A stretch of DNA of 64,000 nt, from contig JALGSV010000003.1 of assembly GCA_029821755.1 (NCBI GenBank), forward strand, positions 94,130 through 158,129, given 5' to 3'. This document shows, one piece after another, positions 35,043 to 43,796 of this stretch. The notes under the pieces are model-generated. The model saw nothing but the letters and a program-made list of their open reading frames with translations, was not told the DNA's origin and made no database searches. The position numbers and the translations under genes are program-made. Every line of letters begins with the position of its first letter. Position 1 is the stretch's first letter. Origin of the DNA: Candidatus Zipacnadum vermilionense (GTDB lineage: Bacteria; Armatimonadota; Zipacnadia; Zipacnadales; Zipacnadaceae).

Positions 35043-35927
35043 CTACCCCTTCCCCGCTTCCACCGTTGCAATCTTTCCCGCCTCCCACCGCATCCACGCA
35101 CCTCGCCACCGGTCATGCTCCCCCGCGATGTATACAGGGAAACTTCGCGAATCGTCTCGTGACCGCGGCGGGGCGCCTGCCAGGCACACCTCCGGGTACA
35201 CCTCCGACTCCCCTATCCCCCGAAAGCCAAACTGGTTCCAAGCGTATGCCACTACCACTTGTCCTCCGTCGACAGCCTTCTCCACCGACAGAAGCTCTGC
35301 CCGCCCGTCGCCCTTCACATCCCGCAGCATCGCTGCCACCAACGCCCGGCTCAACCGGCTGCCCCGGAAGCGCGGCTCCAGGTCCCCGTCTGCCGTCCAG
35401 CCGTACACGAAGAACCGGTAGTTCATCCGAGAGTCCTGCACCGTCCGGCTCCAAGTACATAGTCCTATCTCTTGCACGCCATCCCCGTCCACATCCCCCT
35501 GGGACACCTCCCAGAAGTTGTACGAGGACGCGGGCGCCAGCAAACGGGGGTGGAAGGGGTCATCGGGGTCAACCAGGTACAGACGACTGCGCAGGGGATG
35601 GCGCGGGAACGTGGTGATATGCGCGGGCCCGCCCCGCGCAAAGGAGTTGGCAGGCTTGCCGCGCTCCTCCAGGGACCGGCGGGGGTACAGCTCCTCCACG
35701 GTCAGGAAGAGCAGTTGAGGAGAAAACCCAGGGGGCTGCACGCGCAGGACCCGCAGGACGGTCAGGTCTTCCGAGTAAGCCAGCCAGCGCCCAGCTCTCT
35801 CCTCGGCCGACCCTCCCCACGGCACAGCGTGCCGTGGCCCGCACGCCTTCTGCCACGCGCCTCCCACCGCACCGGTGATCACCACCAGCCCGGCGGCGAC
35901 AGCTAGAGGGATCCAACGCCGACTCAT
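35043..35927 (-). CDS. Secreted or membrane-anchored protein with VCBS/FG-GAP-like repeat
   Basis: 294 residues from ATG 35927 (GGGAGGGATGAG upstream); the frame can be extended eight codons. One N-terminal hydrophobic segment (IPLAVAAGLVVITGAVGG) acts as anchor or signal. The middle has SQGDVDGDGVQEIGLCTW, a calcium-binding D-x-D-x-D-G loop typical of VCBS/FG-GAP beta-propellers. A second weaker copy follows (MLRDVKGDGRAELLSVE). No enzyme motif is recognised. Probably an envelope protein. The function is unknown. Confidence 0.75.
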   Translation of the reverse strand: MSRRWIPLAVAAGLVVITGAVGGAWQKACGPRHAVPWGGSAEERAGRWLAYSEDLTVLRVLRVQPPGFSPQLLFLTVEELYPRRSLEERGKPANSFARGGPAHITTFPRHPLRSRLYLVDPDDPFHPRLLAPASSYNFWEVSQGDVDGDGVQEIGLCTWSRTVQDSRMNYRFFVYGWTADGDLEPRFRGSRLSRALVAAMLRDVKGDGRAELLSVEKAVDGGQVVVAYAWNQFGFRGIGESEVYPEVCLAGAPPRSRDDSRSFPVYIAGEHDRWRGAWMRWEAGKIATVEAGKG

Positions 35928-36031
35928 CTCATCCCTCCCCCCACCATCCACGTACAGCGGCTAGCTCTATGAATATTCGCCGATCGCCGCACGTTCCCTT
36001 CCGCATCCCTCTTTCCGCCTGCCACTTGCCA

Positions 36032-36580
36032 CTATATCACCAGCATCTTCACCGCCACGCCCAGCATCAGCACCGCCCCAGCCCGCTCCGCCCACCCCCC
36101 CAGGTGCCGGCTGCCCCGGTGACCGATGATCATCCCCACCAAAGTCATTGCCGCCGCCACGACCCCGATGATCCCCGCATACACCCAGCGCCGCGCGTCC
36201 AGATTCCCCATCGTGAATCCTACCGCCAGCGCGTCGATACTGGTTGCTACGGCCAGCCCCAGCAGCAGAAGCCCGCGCGTGGGGTCTGCGCGTCTTTCGC
36301 CCTCCCCCCGCCCCGACTGGAAGGACCCCCACAGCATGTGCAGACTAATCGCCACCAATACCCCAAACGCAACCCAGTGGTCATAGGCATGGATGGACCG
36401 GAGCGCCACCCGGCCCACGTTCCAGCCGATTACGGGCATAGCCCCCTGAAACAGCCCAAAAGCCGCGGCCAGCCGCGCTCGCGCCGCCCGGTCGGTGCGG
36501 GAGGCCCCCACGCCGACGGCTACCGAGAAAGCGTCGGCACCCAGAGCAATAGCAATGAGAAGTACTTCGAGGGGAGTCAT
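36032..36580 (-). CDS. mntP: Manganese efflux pump MntP
   Basis: 182 residues, six membrane helices. The N-terminal IAIALGADAFSVAVGVGA and the repeat-related LAVATSIDALAVGFTMG carry the paired Asp residues of the MntP family. Exports Mn2+ to prevent toxicity. No obvious yybP-ykoY manganese riboswitch is seen upstream; a promoter candidate is at 36623-36652. Confidence 0.93.
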   Translation of the reverse strand: MTPLEVLLIAIALGADAFSVAVGVGASRTDRAARARLAAAFGLFQGAMPVIGWNVGRVALRSIHAYDHWVAFGVLVAISLHMLWGSFQSGRGEGERRADPTRGLLLLGLAVATSIDALAVGFTMGNLDARRWVYAGIIGVVAAAMTLVGMIIGHRGSRHLGGWAERAGAVLMLGVAVKMLVI

Positions 36581-36622
36581 GGGTATGTGAGGCGGCCGGA
36601 AGCGGGGCCTGCCCTGCCGCCC

Positions 36623-36652
36623 AATATATCATACGCCTCAATCGGCAGGCAA
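36623..36652 (-). promoter_or_regulatory. Candidate promoter of mntP
   Basis: -35 TTGCCT (36647-36652), 18-nt spacer, -10 TATATT (36623-36628) on the minus strand, about 40 bases before the start. Confidence 0.45.
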
Positions 36653-36796
36653 ATCGTGCTCCTTGCGCGTGACGTGGGCTCTCCTGCTTGTCCTGCGTAG
36701 CTTCGGCGAAGCGAGGGCCCACCCTCCCACGGAGGGACCCCCTCCTCCTGTGTCGAAGTATACCTAACTAACTATCCAGTCCCAGGGCGTGATCTC

Positions 36797-37729
36797 ATGA
36801 CTTGCACCAAGCCTCTCCTCCGCAAACTCGGCACCCTTGACTGCGACATCATCGAGGCCACCCCGGTCGTCTGGCAGGGCCGCCTGCTGCGTTTCGAGTA
36901 CGTTCAGGCCATGCACTGGGCCAACGACACCGGCCACTCCTTCTACCACTTCGTGGACATGGAGACCGGCGCCACCACTCCCCGCTTCGGCTGGGACCAC
37001 AACTACGGCAGCGCCCATGTCGAGGGCGATACCATGTACGTCTTCGGTACCGTCCGCCCCGACTACTCCAAGATGGAGGTCTTCTGGTCGCAAGACCTCA
37101 CCACCTGGGACAGCCAGCTCGGCCTACACCTCCCCGGTTGGGGGTTCTACAACCAGTCGGTCTGCAAAGGCCCGGACGGCTATATGATGGCGTTCGAGGT
37201 AGGCGAGCCCCCGGAGCTGGTCGGCCAGCGCTTCACCCTCTTCTTCGCCACCTCCTCCGACCTGAAAAACTGGCAGGTCCTCCCCCCGGATGACCACGCC
37301 TTCCTCCGCGACCGCTATGCCGCCTGCCCCGTGTTGCGCTGGGTGGAGCCGTACTACTACATGGTCTACCTGGAGCTCTTCCACACGCCCGCCGACGCCC
37401 CGGCGGAGACCTGGCGCATCGAGAACTGCACCCTGGAGCCGTACGTAGTTCGCACCCAGGACTTCCTCCACTGGGAGAGCAGCGACTGCAACCCACTACT
37501 CTCGATCAGCCCGGAGGACAAGCTCCTGGCCAACCCCAACTTCACCGACGCCCAACAGGCCCACATCGCCGGCGCCGTCAACCGCAACAACAGCGACGTG
37601 GACCTCTGTGAGTACCAGAACCAGACCGTAGTCCTCTACTCCTGGGGCGCGCAATCCGGCACCGAGTTCCTGGCCGAAGCCATCTACGACGGCCCCCTGG
37701 ATCAGTTCTTCCGGGCCTGGTTCGACTGA
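36797..37729 (+). CDS. GH43/beta-propeller-like protein, function unproven
   Basis: 310 residues, no signal peptide. Repeated WxSxDLxxW-type blades (VFWSQDLTTWDSQL, FFATSSDLKNWQV, VRTQDFLHWESSDCNP) are the hallmark of five-bladed propellers of GH43/GH68-like or related sugar-binding proteins. The catalytic acidic triad of GH43 cannot be assigned with confidence. It immediately precedes a URO-D-like gene (45 bases), with AAAGGA as that gene's ribosome binding site, so the two are probably co-transcribed. A non-enzymatic sugar-sensing role is possible. Confidence 0.65.
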   Translation: MTCTKPLLRKLGTLDCDIIEATPVVWQGRLLRFEYVQAMHWANDTGHSFYHFVDMETGATTPRFGWDHNYGSAHVEGDTMYVFGTVRPDYSKMEVFWSQDLTTWDSQLGLHLPGWGFYNQSVCKGPDGYMMAFEVGEPPELVGQRFTLFFATSSDLKNWQVLPPDDHAFLRDRYAACPVLRWVEPYYYMVYLELFHTPADAPAETWRIENCTLEPYVVRTQDFLHWESSDCNPLLSISPEDKLLANPNFTDAQQAHIAGAVNRNNSDVDLCEYQNQTVVLYSWGAQSGTEFLAEAIYDGPLDQFFRAWFD

Positions 37730-37773
37730 CGCACACGGGGGCCGAGTCTCGCCCTAGAGAAAGGACCATCACC

Positions 37774-39036
37774 ATGACCTCACGCGAACGCCTGCAGACC
37801 TCCCTCAACCATCAGCAGCCCGACCGCGTCGCCGTGGACCTCGGCGCGACCGCCGTCACCGGTATCCACGCCTCCACTCTTTCGAAGCTCCGCCTCGCCC
37901 TCGGCCTGGACCAGCCCGGCGACCGCGTGAAGGTCATCGAGCCCTACCAGATGCTCGGCGAGGTCACCGATGACTTGCGCGAGGCCCTGGGGATAGACAC
38001 CGTCGGCCTCGGCTCCGGCCCCACCATGTTCGGCTACCCCGCCGCCGACTGGAAGCCCTGGACGCTCTTCGATGGCACGCCCGTCCTCGTTCCCGGCCAG
38101 TTCAACACCACTCCCGAGCAGAACGGGGACCTCCTCCAATACCCCGAAGGCGACACCTCCGTATCCCCCAGCGGCCGCATGCCCGCCGGCGGCCACTACC
38201 ACGACTCCCTCATCCGCCAGGAACCTATAGACGATGCCCACCTCGACCCCGACGACAACCTAGAGGAATTCACCCACCTCACCCACGATGACGCCGAAGG
38301 TCTGGGGCAAGGGGCTGACCGCCTCTACCAGGACACTCCTTACGGCGTGGTAGCGGGGATCGAGGGGATCGGCTTCGGGGATATCGCCTGGGTGCCCGGC
38401 CCGCAACTCAAGCACCCCCGCGGCATTCGCGATGTAGCCGAGTGGTACATGTCTACCGTCAGCCGCCGCGACTATATCTACGAGGTCTTCGAGCGCCAGT
38501 GCGAGATTGCTCTGCAGAACCTCGCCCGCGTCGCCCCGCTGGTGGGCGACAGCGTCCAGGTCTTCTTCGTCACTGGCACCGACTTCGGCACCCAGCGCGG
38601 CCCCTTCCTCTCCCTCGCCACCTACCGAGACCTGTTCAAGCCCTTCCACACGATAGTGAACGAGTGGGTGCACCGCAACACCACTTGGCGGACCTTCATG
38701 CACACCTGCGGGGGGGTAGAGCCACTACTGGAGGACTTCATCGAGGCCGGCTTCGACATCCTCAACCCGGTCCAGGTCTCCGCGGAGGGCATGGGCGCCG
38801 CGCACCTCAAGCGCAATTACGGCGACCGTCTCACCTTCTGGGGCGGCGGCGTGGACACCCAGAAAACCCTACCTTTCGGCACCCCCGAGGAGGTCAAGCA
38901 GGAGGTCCTCTCCCGCCTGGAGATCTTCGCCCCTGATGGCGGCTACGTCTTTAACCCCATCCACAACATCCAGCCCAAGACCCCGGTGGAGAATGTCCTG
39001 GCGATGTTCGAGGCCGTGCGGGAGTTTCAGGGATAG
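37774..39036 (+). CDS. Uroporphyrinogen decarboxylase-like (MtaA/URO-D family) protein 1
   Basis: 420 residues. TIM barrel of the URO-D/methylcobamide:CoM methyltransferase superfamily: the N-terminal ERLQTSLNHQQPDRVAVDLG, then the metal motif HTCGG (H-x-C) and GGGVDTQKTLPFGTPEEV near the end. True HemE lacks the HxC site and is about 340-350 residues, so this is not a heme enzyme. The third zinc Cys seen in corrinoid methyltransferases is absent (the position reads FAPDGGYVFNPIHN). The substrate is unknown. Good AAAGGA ribosome binding site. Confidence 0.85.
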   Translation: MTSRERLQTSLNHQQPDRVAVDLGATAVTGIHASTLSKLRLALGLDQPGDRVKVIEPYQMLGEVTDDLREALGIDTVGLGSGPTMFGYPAADWKPWTLFDGTPVLVPGQFNTTPEQNGDLLQYPEGDTSVSPSGRMPAGGHYHDSLIRQEPIDDAHLDPDDNLEEFTHLTHDDAEGLGQGADRLYQDTPYGVVAGIEGIGFGDIAWVPGPQLKHPRGIRDVAEWYMSTVSRRDYIYEVFERQCEIALQNLARVAPLVGDSVQVFFVTGTDFGTQRGPFLSLATYRDLFKPFHTIVNEWVHRNTTWRTFMHTCGGVEPLLEDFIEAGFDILNPVQVSAEGMGAAHLKRNYGDRLTFWGGGVDTQKTLPFGTPEEVKQEVLSRLEIFAPDGGYVFNPIHNIQPKTPVENVLAMFEAVREFQG

Positions 39037-39040
39037 CGAA

Positions 39041-39092
39041 TCGGGGGACACCGTACCTTTCTCGCTCTTGAGGCGAGTACGGTGTCCCCCGA
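39041..39092. repeat. 16-bp perfect palindrome after the URO-D-like gene
   Basis: The arm 39041-39056 and the arm 39077-39092 (GTACGGTGTCCCCCGA) are exact reverse complements. An inner CTCGC/GAGGCGAG-type stem lies around 39061-39077. It separates convergent genes, so may terminate both. No long T-run. Confidence 0.7.
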
Positions 39093-39114
39093 AGTAGAGC
39101 TCGGCCCCCTCCTC

Positions 39115-40062
39115 CTACCCCAGCTTCGCCCGCGCCTCGTCTACCTTCTCCATAAGCTGCCTGCCCTCATCGCTCTGGTAGAACTCGGCCACCTGCTCGA
39201 CCCGGTCCTTCAGGTTCGGGACCGACTCGATGAAGCGGTTCAGCTTGAACGTCGCCTCCATCTGCCCAGAATCCAATTCCCCGGTCCGGCTCTGGCTCAG
39301 GAAGTCATCGACATCCTGCGCCGACACCCCCGCTTGTGGGTCACCGGCGGCGGCGACCTTGACCAGCGTGGCCGTGACCAGCGCGGGCCTGCCCACCACC
39401 AGCACCGCCGCACGGTCAGCCGTATACTCGATGATGTCCAGCCACGGCCCCATCACCACGCTCCACAGCAGCAGCGGGAGCAGCGCAATGCCGAACAGCG
39501 GCGAGGCGCTACGAATCCACCACAAGGCCCGCTCCAGCCGAACGTGCCCGTACTTCAGGTGCGCCAGCTCCCGCGCCAGCATCACCGCTAGCTCGTCCCG
39601 CCGCAGCAAGCTGACCATCGCTGTCGTCAGGATGATGCTCCCCTTCCTATCCGCCATACTGTAGATGTACGGTGCGTCATCCTCCACCAGATACAAGTTG
39701 GGCAGCTTACGGAGCCCCAGCAGGTCGGCCACTTCCTTCAGGTGCTTGCCCAGCTCCGTGTGGTTGGTCCCAAATACCCGCGCGGCCGGCCCCAGCGCCT
39801 TGAGCTGCTTCTTCCGCGGCTGGTTGGAGAGCCAGTTGACCAGCAGGATGGAGCCGATGGGCCAGGCGGCCAGGTATACCCACTGCCAGTACTGCCGACC
39901 GCTGCCAAACCAACCTCCGACCGCGATCAGGACACAGCCCCATGTAATGATGCCCACAGCCGTCCAGTAGTTGGTGACCTCCCCCGGGAACCGCAGTTGG
40001 GCCTGGGCGATGTTGACGGTAGTCGTCGGCTTTGCCTTGCGGCGTTTAACCTTGCGGGCCAT
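39115..40062 (-). CDS. M48-like membrane protein with degenerate zinc motif
   Basis: 315 residues from ATG 40062; that ATG shares one base with the stop of the CorC gene upstream (TGATG). Membrane helices at about residues 32-50, 60-77 and 186-205. The peptidase region has DAPYIYSMADRKGSIILTTAMVSLL and the second-half EYTADRAAVL (Glu212...Asp216). At the zinc site the HExxH first His is Arg164 (LARELAHLKYGHV). The codon is CGG at 39571-39573. So it is probably an inactive M48/HtpX relative. It may instead have a regulatory role. Confidence 0.8.
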   Translation of the reverse strand: MARKVKRRKAKPTTTVNIAQAQLRFPGEVTNYWTAVGIITWGCVLIAVGGWFGSGRQYWQWVYLAAWPIGSILLVNWLSNQPRKKQLKALGPAARVFGTNHTELGKHLKEVADLLGLRKLPNLYLVEDDAPYIYSMADRKGSIILTTAMVSLLRRDELAVMLARELAHLKYGHVRLERALWWIRSASPLFGIALLPLLLWSVVMGPWLDIIEYTADRAAVLVVGRPALVTATLVKVAAAGDPQAGVSAQDVDDFLSQSRTGELDSGQMEATFKLNRFIESVPNLKDRVEQVAEFYQSDEGRQLMEKVDEARAKLG

Positions 40063-41309
40063 CAGTCCGCCTCCCCTATCCGTCGAGTGATCCTCGCGCG
40101 CGTCACATACTGCCCTTCCTCTTCCTCCACCACCCACCGCAGTTCCCCCAGCGTCACGGAATCTCCTTCCCGCGGCGCTCTTTCCAGCAGCCACGCGAAC
40201 AGCCCCCCTACCGTCTCTGCCTCCACCGGCGGCACTTCCACCCTCAGCGCCTCGGCCACCTCTTCCAGCCGCGCCCGCCCCTCGGCCACCACTTCATCGG
40301 GCGACACCACCGTAAGCTCCGGTTCACTGGTATCGTGCTCATCGCGAATCTCCCCCACCAGCTCCTCCAGGATGTCCTCGATAGTCACTAGCCCCGCCGT
40401 TCCGCCCGACTCATCCACCACTACCGCCAAATGTGTCGCCCGCTCCCGCATCTCCCACAGCATCTCCCCCGCGCGGCGCGTCTCCGGGGTCAACAGCGCC
40501 GGCTGGGCCAGGTCGCGCGCGGTGAACTCCCGCTCCCCCGCCGCCAGCCGCGCCATCAGATCGTTGGCATTCAGCACCCCCACGATACTGTCCAGGTCCT
40601 TCTCATACACCGGCAGCCGCGTCAGCCCGCTGTCGATGGCCACCTCCATGACCGTCTCCGCGCTCGCCTCCACCGGTAGCCCCACGATCTCCACCCGTGG
40701 CGTCATCACCTCGCGCACCGTGGTGGAGCTGAGCTCCATCACCTCGTCCAGCATCTTACCCACCTCCGGCTCCACCTCCCCGCTCTCCTCCCCCAGGTCC
40801 GCCGCCACTCTAATATCCGCCGCGGTGACCAGCCGCCCGCCGCGACCGCGCGCTTCATCTCCACCTAACAGCGCTAGGCACAGGCTGTGGATTGGCCGGC
40901 TCCAGGGCACCAGCAGCCGCGCCAGCCGGGCCAGCGTCGGCGCCGCGCTGTACGCCAGCCGCTCGGCGTGCAGTCGTCCCCACGCCCGCGGCACCAAGTG
41001 CCCGAAAACCAACAGCGCCGCGAGCACCGGTACCTGCGGCGCCAACCGGCTGTGCCCCGGCCCCACCGCCCTCAGCACCACCACCACCAGCAGCGCCGCT
41101 ACCACCAGCACGCAGCCGTCCCGCCACAGCACCAGCGCCCCGTGCAAGTCTTCGCGGTCCCGCAGGCGCGCCAGCGCCAGCGCCGGCCTCTCCCCCGCCG
41201 CTGCTGCCCGCCGCACTCCCGCCTCGCTAACCGCCGCCATCGCCCCTAGCGCCGCCGCCAGCCACCCGCGGAAGACCAGCACCGCCAGCGCCACCACCAG
41301 TAGTATCAC
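40062..41309 (-). CDS. CNNM/CorC-type CBS-domain transporter-like protein, copy 2 of tandem
   Basis: 415 residues. A DUF21/CNNM membrane domain (about residues 1-130), a CBS pair (about 195-315) with VMTPRVEIVGLP and SGGTAGLVTIEDILEELVGEIRDE, and the C-terminal CorC_HlyC domain. CNNM/CorC proteins are linked to Mg2+ and Co2+ export. It is separated by 17 bases from the paralogue upstream and is coupled to the degenerate M48 gene downstream (TGATG). Confidence 0.9.
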   Translation of the reverse strand: MILLVVALAVLVFRGWLAAALGAMAAVSEAGVRRAAAAGERPALALARLRDREDLHGALVLWRDGCVLVVAALLVVVVLRAVGPGHSRLAPQVPVLAALLVFGHLVPRAWGRLHAERLAYSAAPTLARLARLLVPWSRPIHSLCLALLGGDEARGRGGRLVTAADIRVAADLGEESGEVEPEVGKMLDEVMELSSTTVREVMTPRVEIVGLPVEASAETVMEVAIDSGLTRLPVYEKDLDSIVGVLNANDLMARLAAGEREFTARDLAQPALLTPETRRAGEMLWEMRERATHLAVVVDESGGTAGLVTIEDILEELVGEIRDEHDTSEPELTVVSPDEVVAEGRARLEEVAEALRVEVPPVEAETVGGLFAWLLERAPREGDSVTLGELRWVVEEEEGQYVTRARITRRIGEAD

Positions 41310-41326
41310 GCCGGTACCCCCCAGAG

Positions 41327-42616
41327 CTACTGATCCCCCTCCTCATCCTCATCCAGCAGCGACACCCGCGTCACCCGAATTCGCTCCAGCCGGTTGCCCT
41401 GCACCCGGTCGGCGGTGAAAGTCACATTCTGCCAAATTACCTGTTCCCCTTGCCGTACTAGCCTCCCTGCCAGGTCCACCACCAGCCCCGCCAGCGTATC
41501 GTACTGCTCATCCGGCAGCGGCTGGTGCAGCAGGTTACTTAGCGGATGCAGCGATACCTGCCCGTCGCATGAATACTCGTCCTCACTGATCTCCACGATC
41601 TCCGGCTCCTCGCCCACATCATCCTCATCCCGGATCTCCCCCACTATCTCCTCCAGCAGATCTTCGGTGGTTACCAGCCCCGCCGTCCCGCCGAACTCAT
41701 CCCGCACGATAGCGATCGTCTGCCGCTCCTCCTGCATCCGCCGCAACAGATCGCTGGCCGGCAGCGTCTCCGGCACATACAGCGTCGCTCGCGTCGCCAC
41801 CCGTACCGGCTCCTCCAGGTCCTCACTGCGCACGTACGGCAGGATATCCTTCAGGTACAGCACCCCGGTAATGTCGTCATCATTCTCGCCATAGACCGGC
41901 AACCGCCGGTGCTTGCTCTCCAGTGCCAAAGCCAGCGCGTCGGCCAGAGGTCTATCCCCCTGGATGGACAGGATATCCGGCCGAGGCGTCATCACCTGCG
42001 CCGCCGTCTGGTCGGCGAAATCCAGCACCCCGTACAGCATCCGTGCCTGTGGCTCCGGCAGGACCCCATGCTGCTCGCTCTCCGCCAGCATCTCCTTGAG
42101 CTCCTCCTCGGTCAGCGGCGTACGCAAGTCGGCGCTCTTGACCCCCAGCACGGCCAAGAGCAGCCGCGACAGAGCCAGCACGGCTAAGACCACGGGAGAA
42201 AGCACTACGAGGAAGCCAGCCACCGGCAGCGCGGTCAACAGCGAGGCCTGCTCCGGCCGCCGCACCGCGGCATAGTAAGGCAAGAGCGCAAACAGGGGTA
42301 CGAGCACCGCCGCGGTCACCGCGACAGCGACCACGACGTTCCACGCCGGTGCCAGCACCGGCTCCAACAAGGCGCTGCCCAGGTACACCAGCGCCCACAG
42401 GCAAGCGACGTTGCCGAGGCTCAGAGCGACCGGGCTCGCCGACCGGTGGTGATGCAGCCACGCCACCAGCCGCCGGAGCCCCTGGCCCTCCTGCGCCCCC
42501 TGGCGCCAGGCAGCCGGTTGAAGACTTACGAACGCCGCCTCGCCGCCGGCGAACAGCGCGAGCAACACCAACGCGACCGCCAGCAGCGCGACGAGCAAGT
42601 TAGGGTCGGGTTCCAC
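41327..42616 (-). CDS. CNNM/CorC-type CBS-domain transporter-like protein, copy 1 of tandem
   Basis: 429 residues from GTG 42616 (GGGAGG upstream). The same domain order as the next gene: four-helix CNNM domain (about residues 1-165), CBS pair (VMTPRPDILSIQGD, GGTAGLVTTEDLLEEIVGEIRDEDD) and a C-terminal CorC_HlyC domain. The two proteins are diverged paralogues in tandem. An extended -10 promoter lies at 42650-42658. It heads the three-gene unit that ends with the M48-like gene. The C-terminal tail is strongly acidic. Confidence 0.9.
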   Translation of the reverse strand: MEPDPNLLVALLAVALVLLALFAGGEAAFVSLQPAAWRQGAQEGQGLRRLVAWLHHHRSASPVALSLGNVACLWALVYLGSALLEPVLAPAWNVVVAVAVTAAVLVPLFALLPYYAAVRRPEQASLLTALPVAGFLVVLSPVVLAVLALSRLLLAVLGVKSADLRTPLTEEELKEMLAESEQHGVLPEPQARMLYGVLDFADQTAAQVMTPRPDILSIQGDRPLADALALALESKHRRLPVYGENDDDITGVLYLKDILPYVRSEDLEEPVRVATRATLYVPETLPASDLLRRMQEERQTIAIVRDEFGGTAGLVTTEDLLEEIVGEIRDEDDVGEEPEIVEISEDEYSCDGQVSLHPLSNLLHQPLPDEQYDTLAGLVVDLAGRLVRQGEQVIWQNVTFTADRVQGNRLERIRVTRVSLLDEDEEGDQ

Positions 42617-42649
42617 CGAGCAGTCCTCCCAGGCTCCTTAACGTCGGGG

Positions 42650-42658
42650 ATTATAGCA
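42650..42658 (-). promoter_or_regulatory. Extended -10 promoter of the CNNM/CorC unit
   Basis: Minus-strand TGCTATAAT, with TATAAT at 42650-42655 and TGC at 42656-42658. No good -35, as expected for an extended -10. Confidence 0.6.
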
Positions 42659-42802
42659 CAATACGGCAGGCAGAACGACAACCTTCCCGCAGAGACCGTG
42701 AGGAGTGCGGCGGATCCGGCCCCTCCCGGGCGAGGCCGACCCCGGCCCACGGCCCGCAGAAGGGTATCTTTCCTCCCCTGTCGAATCATCCCCCTCACAC
42801 CC

Positions 42803-43759
42803 ATGCCCCCGCCTCCTCGCGCAACTCGGGCCGTGATTACCGCTGCCGGCCGCGGGACTCGTATGTTCCCAGCCACCCAGACCCTCCAGAAGGAGATGAT
42901 CCCTCTGGTGGACCGCGACGGCGTCTGCAAGCCCACCTTGCAGCTAGTCGTGGAGGAGGCGCTCGGCTCCGGGATCGAGCAGGTGCTCATCGTCACTCGG
43001 CCCGGCCTGGAGACCGTCCTCCGCCGCCATTTCCGCGCCCTGGACGACGACGAGTTGGCGATCTACGTCGACAGGCCCGCGGCTCTCGCCCAGGCGCAGC
43101 GGCTGGCGGAGATGGAGCAGGCGATCTCCTATGCCCTGCAGCTCTCGCCGGAGGGGTACGGCCACGCGGTCTACTGCGCCCGTGAGTTTGTCGGCAACTG
43201 CCCCTTCCTGCTGCTGCTGGGCGATCATGTCTACCTTAGCGGCGAGGAGCGCCCTTGCGCCCGGCAGCTTCTGGACGTTTTCGAGCGCTACGGCTGCTCA
43301 CTCTCAGGCGTCCAGCGCACCGCCGCCGCTGACCTGTGCCATTTCGGCACGGTCCGTGGTGAGCCGCTGCTCGACCCCCCCGGCGTCTACGAGGCTCACG
43401 CCCTTTACGAGAAACCGACGCCCGACTACGCCCGCGAACACTTGCGCACCCCGGGCCTGCCGGACGAGACCTACCTGACCTTCCTGGGCATGCACGTTTT
43501 CACGCCGGATATCTTCGATTGCCTGGAGGAGTTGATCCGCGAGGACAAGCGCGAGCGCGGTGAGTTTCAGCTAACCACGGCTCAGGAGATCCTCCGCACT
43601 CGCCGCCGCTACCTAGCCGCGGAGGTCAACGGCGCCCGTCACGACATGGGCAACCCGCCCGGCCTAGTCGAGACGCAACTGGCGCTGACCAAGGCGAGCG
43701 CCCTCCCGGTGGCACCGGCGTCTCGCCGGTGCGGGGTGGCCGGGGTCAGGCCTCTGTAG
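42803..43759 (+). CDS. galU: GalU-like UTP-glucose-1-phosphate uridylyltransferase
   Basis: 318 residues from ATG 42803; the longer frame to 42446 runs into the divergent CNNM gene. Nucleotidyltransferase signature RAVITAAGRGTRMFPATQTLQKEMIPLVD, then KPTLQLVVEEALGSGIEQVLIVT, FLLLLGDHVYL and TFLGMHVFTPDIFD. Makes UDP-glucose for glycan synthesis and supplies the Leloir pathway with GalT at 48444-49427. Some GalU-like enzymes use other sugar phosphates, so the symbol is a family name rather than a proven substrate. No ribosome binding site is evident. Confidence 0.8.
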   Translation: MPPPPRATRAVITAAGRGTRMFPATQTLQKEMIPLVDRDGVCKPTLQLVVEEALGSGIEQVLIVTRPGLETVLRRHFRALDDDELAIYVDRPAALAQAQRLAEMEQAISYALQLSPEGYGHAVYCAREFVGNCPFLLLLGDHVYLSGEERPCARQLLDVFERYGCSLSGVQRTAAADLCHFGTVRGEPLLDPPGVYEAHALYEKPTPDYAREHLRTPGLPDETYLTFLGMHVFTPDIFDCLEELIREDKRERGEFQLTTAQEILRTRRRYLAAEVNGARHDMGNPPGLVETQLALTKASALPVAPASRRCGVAGVRPL

Positions 43760-43796
43760 GGCAGGTCAGAACCATCAGGAGGCAGTCACACCCATC

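Noticed and set aside
36581..36796. A possible yybP-ykoY manganese riboswitch upstream of mntP
   Set aside because: I looked for the conserved GGGGAGTA-type core and paired arms and did not find them; only a promoter candidate is visible.
42446..42802. GalU frame extended to 42446
   Set aside because: It would overlap the divergent CNNM gene and its promoter, and reads as low-complexity.
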